From NCBI GenBank assembly GCA_963930645.1, contig OZ005652.1, positions 269,120,006-269,184,005 of the forward strand: DNA of 64,000 bases, read 5' to 3'. This stretch comes from Salticus scenicus (Eukaryota > Arthropoda > Arachnida > Araneae > Salticidae). The notes beneath the pieces were generated by a model. It saw nothing but the letters and a program-made list of their open reading frames with translations. It was not told the DNA's origin and made no database searches. The translations under genes were made by a program, and so were the position numbers. Below, piece after piece: positions 59,023 to 64,000 of this stretch (position 1 is the first letter of the stretch; every line of letters starts with the position of its first letter).

Positions 59023-59094
59023 TGCCTGGACCGGGAATCGAACCCCGGATCTTTGACTTACAAGGTCAATGCTCTACCACTGAGCTATCCAGGC
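59023..59094 (-). tRNA. tRNA-Thr(TGT), copy 2
   Basis: Identical in sequence to copy 1, 289 bp away, with the same TTATTTTC trailer (Pol III stop) and the same leader ending GCAGACCGGGATGTCG. Confidence 0.95.
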
Positions 59095-59310
59095 CGACAT
59101 CCCGGTCTGCATTACTCACTCAGACAACCTTATAGGCAGAAACATCTCTGGTCTATCATTTAGATAGCTCAACAGAAAATAAGCCGCAGGTAAAGGAAAA
59201 CACCATTAAACAATGGGAGAGAAATACAATTTTTTATTAAAATCACACAATTAACTGTGGAAGAAAATCATATTTATTGAAATTTAATTTTTCCGACTGA
59301 GTGAAAATAA

Positions 59311-59382
59311 TGCCTGGACCGGGAATCGAACCCCGGATCTTTGACTTACAAGGTCAATGCTCTACCACTGAGCTATCCAGGC
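59311..59382 (-). tRNA. tRNA-Thr(TGT), copy 3
   Basis: Identical to copies 1 and 2; 288 bp from copy 2; intact internal promoter boxes and terminator. Confidence 0.95.
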
Positions 59383-59598
59383 CGACATCCCGGTCTGCAT
59401 TACTCACTCAGACAACCTTATAGGCAGAAACATCTCTGGTCTATCATTTAGATAGCTCAACAGAAAATAAGCCGCAGGTAAAGGAAAACACCATTAAACA
59501 ATGGGAGAGAAATACAATTTTTTATTAAAATCACACAATTAACTGTGGAAGAAAATCATATTTATTGAAATTTAATTTTTCCGACTGAGTGAAAATAA

Positions 59599-59670
59599 TG
59601 CCTGGACCGGGAATCGAACCCCGGATCTTTGACTTACAAGGTCAATGCTCTACCACTGAGCTATCCAGGC
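59599..59670 (-). tRNA. tRNA-Thr(TGT), copy 4
   Basis: Identical to the others; 288 bp from copy 3. Beyond it (toward 59917) a fifth unit begins but stops in the trailer and folds back on itself before any tRNA. Confidence 0.95.
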
Positions 59671-59930
59671 CGACATCCCGGTCTGCATTACTCACTCAGA
59701 CAACCTTATAGGCAGAAACATCTCTGGTCTATCATTTAGATAGCTCAACAGAAAATAAGCCGCAGGTAAAGGAAAACACCATTAAACAATGGGAGAGAAA
59801 TACAATTTTTTATTAAAATCACACAATTAACTGTGGAAGAAAATCATATTTATTGAAATTTAATTTTTCCGACTGGGCATTATTTTCACTCAGTCGGAAA
59901 AATTAAATTTCAATAAATAATAAAAGCTAA

Positions 59931-60555
59931 ATCCTAAAAATAACAAATTCAAAAAAAAAGCTTAAACGAAAAATTTTTATACCAAAGCGCAATATACAGC
60001 AATAGGAAGAATAAAATTTATTAATATAAATATAAAATCAAGAAATCAAGAACTGAAATTCCGAAATATAAGCAAGTCTTTGTCGGAGGACTGCCCCCTC
60101 TTCTCATGCAACAAATGAACAAGTTGCAAAGTTTCTGAAGGGATGTAGGTGTTAAGCCTGAAAAAAAGAAAAATATGTATCCTTAGCCCTCAACTTCTCA
60201 AAGATGAAAGCTCAAAAATTAGACAGTAATCAAATACAAAGTAAAATGCATTATTAAAAATATAAATAGGTATAAATATACATTAATCAAGAGTAAAGAA
60301 AAATAAAAAAGAATGAAAACCCCCAATCTAAAATATCAAACAATCATCGGCTAACCAGTGCTTCATTTTAGTCCGAAACGTAGGGGAAAACAAACCTTTT
60401 ATTTAATTTTGATCTTGTATATTTAAGTGTTTGCAAAGTAAAAGTTATGGGTAACAGTTAATGATTATTATTATTTTTTTTTTAATTCTCAAGAGCCATA
60501 CGTAGATTTTTTTATTGTTGCAAATCGCTTTTATTCTTTTAATTTGCCTAATTAA
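59931..60555. other. AT-rich DNA, no recognised gene
   Basis: A less AT-rich patch at about 60070-60160 (GTCGGAGGACTGCCCCC) is not assignable. A T-run occurs near 60474. Confidence 0.5.
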
Positions 60556-60681
60556 ACCTCTGTCGAGGATCAAAATTGTGATGTCAAGCCTCTGGACCAT
60601 CCCTAAGGATGAGTGTCAGACCGTCGCTAATTAGCCATTTGCGCAGCACTAGTGCTACGTAAAACCCAACTAACCAACCAG
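60556..60681 (-). repeat. dispersed short repeat R3 (SINE-like), minus copy
   Basis: On the minus strand it begins TGGTTGGTTAGTTGGGTTTT, then GCACTAGTGCTGCGCA, then GCGACGGTCTGACACTCATC, GGGATGGTCCAGAGGCTTG and CATCACAATTTTGATCCTCG. The same modules occur at 61322-61446 on the plus strand. No A/B boxes could be made out; the class is unknown. Confidence 0.75.
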
Positions 60682-61321
60682 CCTAATTAATATGTTTTTC
60701 AGTATATTAAAATTTGCACAATAAAAACAATTCGTTAAATTGCAAACTTTAAAACCAAAACCTTGTATTTCGTCGTACATTTCTATGAAAAAATTTTCAT
60801 TTTTCATTTTTTTTTTTTTTTTTTTTTTTAAGTAAAGAAAAGAAATATTCCAATCAGTATGAATACAGTTTAAAATTAAATCAGAAAGGTAAGATTATGT
60901 AAAGGTCATTTTTATTGTTGCAGACCTTTTCCCTTCTTTTAATTTGTGTAAAAAATATATTTTTTAACACATTAATATTGACTGACACAAGAAAATTAGT
61001 TCATTAAATTGCAAACTTTAAAACCAAAACCTTCTTTTTTGTCAACTATTTCTATCAAACATTTTTCATTATTTTATTTAATTTTAAGTATGGAATAAGC
61101 TGACCAAATGTCCCCATTTTCTAGGGATAGCCTTTATTTTGAAGGCCTTTTTCTAAGTTTTAAACAATTGTAGAAAGTAAATTATTAATCAATAATATTT
61201 TATTTTTAGTCCTTATATATTAGGAATGAATGAATGCATCCGCAAGTGGATAATTGTAGCAATTTTTAAAGCTTCTCTATTATAAAGGTACTCTGATCTG
61301 GTCAGCATAGTGCAGAACGGT
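60682..61321. other. AT-rich DNA, partly duplicated
   Basis: AAATTGCAAACTTTAAAACC followed by AAAACCTT occurs at about 60735 and 61007, with similar TTTTTCATTTTT and GTAAAGAAA-like text on both sides, suggesting an old local duplication of roughly 270 bp. No gene. Confidence 0.45.
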
Positions 61322-61446
61322 TGATTGGTTGGTTGGCTTTCATGTCGCACTAGTGCTGCACATTGGGCAATTGGTGACGGTCTGGGACTCACCCCTAGAG
61401 GTGGTCCGGAGACCTGCCATCACAATTTGGATCCTCCACGGAAAGG
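61322..61446 (+). repeat. dispersed short repeat R3 (SINE-like), plus copy
   Basis: TGATTGGTTGGTTGGCTTTC, then GCACTAGTGCTGCACATTGG, GGTGACGGTCTGGGACTCAC, GAGGTGGTCCGGAGACCTGC and CATCACAATTTGGATCCTCC. The plus frame at 61329-61541 lies in it and is not meaningful. Confidence 0.75.
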
Positions 61447-61781
61447 ATAACTCTCCTGTTTCGGTGACTCCAAGAGAAAAATTTTTCATTGGAATATCAA
61501 GTGTAGAAAGAAAATATTACAATCAGTATTCGTACTTTTAAAAATAAGATCAGAAGGTTAAACTTACCCTTCTGATATATGATCTGATCTGGTATCTGAT
61601 CTAATCTATATTTCTTTTTTGGACTAAAAAAAAAACAATATACGGCAAAGAACAAAATTATGGTTTTAAAATTTGTAATTTTATGAATTGGTTTTATTGT
61701 GTCAGTTTTAATGTCCTAAAACAATAAAATGTTTACCAAATTAAATAATAAAAGCGATTTAAAACAAACAAAAAAAAATCT
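61447..61781. other. AT-rich DNA, no recognised gene
   Basis: Includes a TCTGATCTGGTATCTGATCT patch near 61588. Nothing else recognised. Confidence 0.5.
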
Positions 61782-61994
61782 TATAAAAGGTAACAAAAGC
61801 ACTTTAAAACACGTATATACAATATTTTTATTAAAAACTACACAAAGCTTTTCGCTATCATAATAATAGCATCATCAGGTGTAATTACGTTACATAGAAA
61901 CTAGCAATATATCAATAAAGAAGTTCAAATGGTTTAAAGTTACGGTTACAATAAAAATTTTAATTTACAGTTACAATAAAAATTATTATTTTCA

Positions 61995-62026
<32 letters not shown>

Positions 62027-62158
62027 CCTCTATGAGCACAACGCGTGCCAAATTTTAGGAAGTGATGCAGCGTCCTTGGAGTTAATAACATTATTGTATT
62101 TGATAATAATTATGGCTTCTGTTATTAGCAGGTCTTGAAAGTCTCTAGGGGCTGAAAT
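61782..62158 (-). repeat. Penelope-like terminal repeat, copy A
   Basis: Matches 62285-62655 almost base for base from TATAAAAGGTAACAAAAGCA to CTCTAGGGGCTGAAAT; differences are a longer T-run and two small changes (CCTTGGAG versus CCTTTTAG, ATAATTATGG versus ATATTTATGG). It carries a hammerhead ribozyme on the minus strand. The GAAAAGCTTTGTG signature and the ribozyme point to a Penelope-like pseudo-LTR; no reverse transcriptase is present nearby. Confidence 0.8.
61838..61884 (-). ncRNA. hammerhead ribozyme, copy A
   Basis: On the minus strand: stem I TTACAC, core CTGATGA (plus 61872-61878), T, stem II GCTAT-TATTATG-ATAGC, GAAA, the palindrome AAGCTT as stem III, T as cleavage-site base, and stem I partner GTGTAG. 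Core bases are complete and stem I has five Watson-Crick pairs plus one G-U. Stem III has no real loop inside one molecule, so two copies would have to pair through AAGCUU, as described for dimer-dependent hammerheads of Penelope-like elements. Confidence 0.8.
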
Positions 62159-62284
62159 AATTTCGGACTGGGTTATTAAAAAATTTTTATATAATATATT
62201 AAAAATATTTATAATATATGTTATAATTAAGATTAAAAACTATTAAAAGTTTAAAATTATAAAACATTTCACGTGTATAAATAA
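62159..62284. other. AT-rich spacer between the two terminal repeats
   Basis: 126 bp of A/T-rich sequence without coding capacity. It begins with an 18-bp segment (62156-62173) whose reverse complement follows copy B at 62658-62675. Confidence 0.7.
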
Positions 62285-62655
62285 TATAAAAGGTAACAAA
62301 AGCACTTTAAAACACGTATATACAATATTTTTATTAAAAACTACACAAAGCTTTTCGCTATCATAATAATAGCATCATCAGGTGTAATTACGTTACATAG
62401 AAACTAGCAATATATCAATAAAGAAGTTCAAATGGTTTAAAGTTACGGTTACAATAAAAATTTTAATTTACAGTTACAATAAAAATTATTATTTTCAGTA
62501 TTTTTTTTTTTTTTTTTTTTTTTCCTCTATGAGCACAACGCGTGCCAAATTTTAGGAAGTGATGCAGCGTCCTTTTAGTTAATAACATTATTGTATTTGA
62601 TAATATTTATGGCTTCTGTTATTAGCAGGTCTTGAAAGTCTCTAGGGGCTGAAAT
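62285..62655 (-). repeat. Penelope-like terminal repeat, copy B
   Basis: Tandem partner of copy A at a distance of 503 bp. Same direction, so the pair has the direct-repeat arrangement typical of Penelope-like elements, but the element body between them is missing. Confidence 0.8.
62341..62387 (-). ncRNA. hammerhead ribozyme, copy B
   Basis: Identical in core, stems and loops to copy A (core CTGATGA at plus 62375-62381; stem I strands at 62341-62346 and 62382-62387). A transcript through both copies on the minus strand would be cut to a ~503-nt unit. Confidence 0.8.
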
Positions 62656-62679
62656 ATACCCAGTCCGAAATTATTCTGG

Positions 62680-63080
62680 TTCTGAAAGTCTTTCATACCA
62701 TATATATAAACTTAAGATTTCCAAAAATAGTTTCTAATGACTAAAACATTAAAAACATCAGAAATTGCTCTAAAAGTGTCAATCACTGGAGCACTTGCCC
62801 TATATTTGCGTGTCTGTGTGTGTATCGCCGTTTTCAAAAATTTGTATTTGAAGTTAAATAAATTTCTTAACCCATTACACATTCATTATTTACGTGTTTG
62901 GAACAAAATTTTGTAGATTATCAGAAAAATAATAATGCATGCAAATATGACCATAATACTTGCATTTATTGAAGGGATTTACATATTTATTAAGGATAGT
63001 CGATCCTTTTGAAAAACAAAAATGACATTCAACGTTGTTTCATGTATTGAAAAAGAAAAAATAAACAGTCAAAAGTAAAG
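62680..63080. other. AT-rich DNA, no recognised gene
   Basis: No feature identified. Confidence 0.5.
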
Positions 63081-63082
63081 AG

Positions 63083-63239
63083 AACCACTTTAAAATCATT
63101 TTAAAAACCTTGTAAATTGTGATTTCTCTGTTCCCTATTTGTCTGATTGTTGGAAATTTTACCACTTTAAAATCATTTTAAAAACCTTGTAAATTGTGAT
63201 TTCGCTGTTCCCTATTTGTCTGATTGTTGGAAATTTTAC
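63083..63239 (+). repeat. ~79-bp tandem duplication
   Basis: ACCACTTTAAAATCATTTTA, AAAACCTTGTAAATTGTGAT, TTC(T/G)CTGTTCCCTATTTGTC and TGATTGTTGGAAATTTTAC occur twice, with one base difference. Confidence 0.95.
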
Positions 63240-63289
63240 ATTCAGTCCACATTTCCTTAATTTTTCTACTGTTTACACAGCTACACATT

Positions 63290-63400
63290 CCTTAATTCCT
63301 ATTGGCCACACTCCCCACCTCTTCCGTAATCCTATTGGTTGAACTAAATCCGGTCCCTTTCCTATATATACGAGCACTTCTCCAGATTCAGAATTCGTTT
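63290..63400 (+). promoter_or_regulatory. promoter-like block upstream of a hammerhead
   Basis: Three CCTATTGG or CTATTGG elements (63297, 63332; inverted CCAAT boxes) and a CTATATATACGAG TATA-like element at about 63362 precede the hammerhead by 20-110 bp. The block is clearly richer in C and G than its flanks. It looks like a Pol II promoter in the terminal repeat of a Penelope-like element; activity is inferred. Confidence 0.5.
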
Positions 63401-63446
63401 TGCACTGAAGACGGTACGCTTTAGGCTACCGAAACAGCTGTATGCA
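63401..63446 (+). ncRNA. hammerhead ribozyme with CTGAAGA core
   Basis: Core CTGAAGA (63405-63411) differs from CTGATGA only at position 7, which tolerates any base. Stem II is GGTA/TACC (63413-63416 with 63427-63430), followed by GAAAC, loop AGCT, GT and A as cleavage base (predicted cut after 63442). Stem I is TGCA paired with TGCA (63401-63404 with 63443-63446). Stem III is only AC/GT, or the palindrome ACAGCTGT between two molecules. It is a different lineage from the hammerheads at 7.5 and 61.8 kb. Confidence 0.7.
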
Positions 63447-64000
63447 CCTCAATAATTTTTCTTTGGCGTTTCTGACGTAGTAGTTTATTCTTGTTTTAAT
63501 ATTCCAACGCCAAGTCTCCTGCTATTATCAGTTCATAAAATTTTTATATAGACTGTTATTGCTTGCTAAACATATATTATAACAAATATAAACAAATATT
63601 TTATTTCATGTTTTAAAATAAGATTTGTTTTTACTTGAAAAAAATTTTTTTTTTTTTTTGAGTTACATAGTTTTATGTATAGTTTTCCGACATAACGTTT
63701 GCTATAATATCGTATTTTCGTCCTTTTTTTCTTCAACTTTTTATACAATATATAATTGTTCAGAACTTCTTTTACATGATAACCGTTTGAAGCATATGTT
63801 GATGATGTAATAATTTTAATATTATTTTAGGGTAATTTGTTTTAAAAATAGTCGTATATGATAAATAAATAAATAAATAAATAAAAAATATCCTTATAAA
63901 GGGCTTATATTTACCACGTGTAAGAAACTTATCCTATAGATATTTGAGTCAAAACGACGGAACGCAAATGTGCTTATTCCTTTCAAATATCATATGAGTA
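63447..64000. other. AT-rich DNA, no recognised gene
   Basis: Contains a T-run near 63648 and (AAAT)n at about 63861-63885. Open frames at 63566-63810 on both strands are AT-driven. Confidence 0.5.

Larger units (their letters stand above)
58653..59917 (-). mobile_element. insertion of tandem tRNA-Thr units with 13-bp target duplication
   Basis: TAATAAAAGCTAA occurs at 58640-58652 and again at 59918-59930, bordering the insert. Read on the minus strand the insert starts with a snap-back palindrome (arms 59849-59875 and 59891-59917), has four almost identical 288-289-bp units each with one tRNA-Thr gene, and ends GATTTTAATAAAAAA next to the duplication. A short A tail and a 13-bp duplication fit LINE-type target-primed insertion. 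Units differ by one small change (TCATTTAGAC versus TCACTCAGAC) and by A-run length, so the tandem amplification is recent. Confidence 0.75.

Overview
This is an AT-rich, repeat-dominated stretch of a eukaryotic nuclear genome. I found no intact multi-exon host protein gene. The mix of mobile elements (Tc1-like and irritans-type mariner transposases, BEL/Pao gag, Penelope-like endonuclease with hammerhead ribozymes, a Helitron N-domain, a LINE C-terminal zinc-knuckle tail, tRNA-derived SINEs) fits an arthropod. From recalled similarity of the LINE tail and the Tc1 family I favour a chelicerate, probably a spider; this is inference, not something the sequence proves.

Layout. 1-1.2 kb: a long fold-back repeat, followed by a short Hsp70-like fossil. 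1.6-7 kb: plain AT-rich DNA. 7.0-7.55 kb: the 3' end of a Penelope-like element (GIY-YIG endonuclease remnant, then a complete hammerhead ribozyme). 7.85-8.6 kb: an internally deleted DNA transposon with long inverted arms that still holds a transposase C-terminus. 9.4-13.8 kb: two copies of dispersed repeat family R1 around a degenerate hammerhead palindrome. 14.1-17.15 kb: a composite of G-rich minisatellites, other local duplications and a Helitron Rep fragment. 20.9-22.0 kb: dispersed repeat R2. 24.5-25.1 kb: a decayed BEL gag-protease. 28.5-35.8 kb: a DNA transposon cluster (a broken and a full-length Tc1-like element, a mariner, a second Tc1-like family) with a LINE tail between. 36.6-37.9 kb: R2 again. 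41.6-43.2 kb: R1 again. 43.6-44.25 kb: a MITE-like element.

44.6-48.6 kb is a satellite of 31 monomers (about 116, 126 or 131 bp) organised in places as a 625-bp five-monomer higher-order repeat. 48.8-49.1 kb is a SINE. 51.0-52.9 kb is an older divergent tandem array. 54-56.4 kb holds an inverted R2 copy and a BEL gag gene with one internal stop. 58.65-59.92 kb carries four tRNA-Thr(TGT) genes in 288-bp tandem units, bounded by a 13-bp direct repeat, with a short A tail at one end and a snap-back palindrome at the other. 61.8-62.7 kb has a 503-bp tandem pair, each with a well-formed hammerhead ribozyme, and 63.2-63.45 kb a further hammerhead behind promoter-like motifs.

The only loci that look functional are RNA-level: the four tRNA-Thr genes and four hammerhead ribozymes. 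All protein-coding sequences seen belong to mobile elements, apart from one Hsp70-like fossil, and nearly all are visibly broken. The most interesting signals are the hammerheads, which have very short or self-complementary stem III as reported for Penelope-like retroelements, and the tRNA-Thr tandem insertion.
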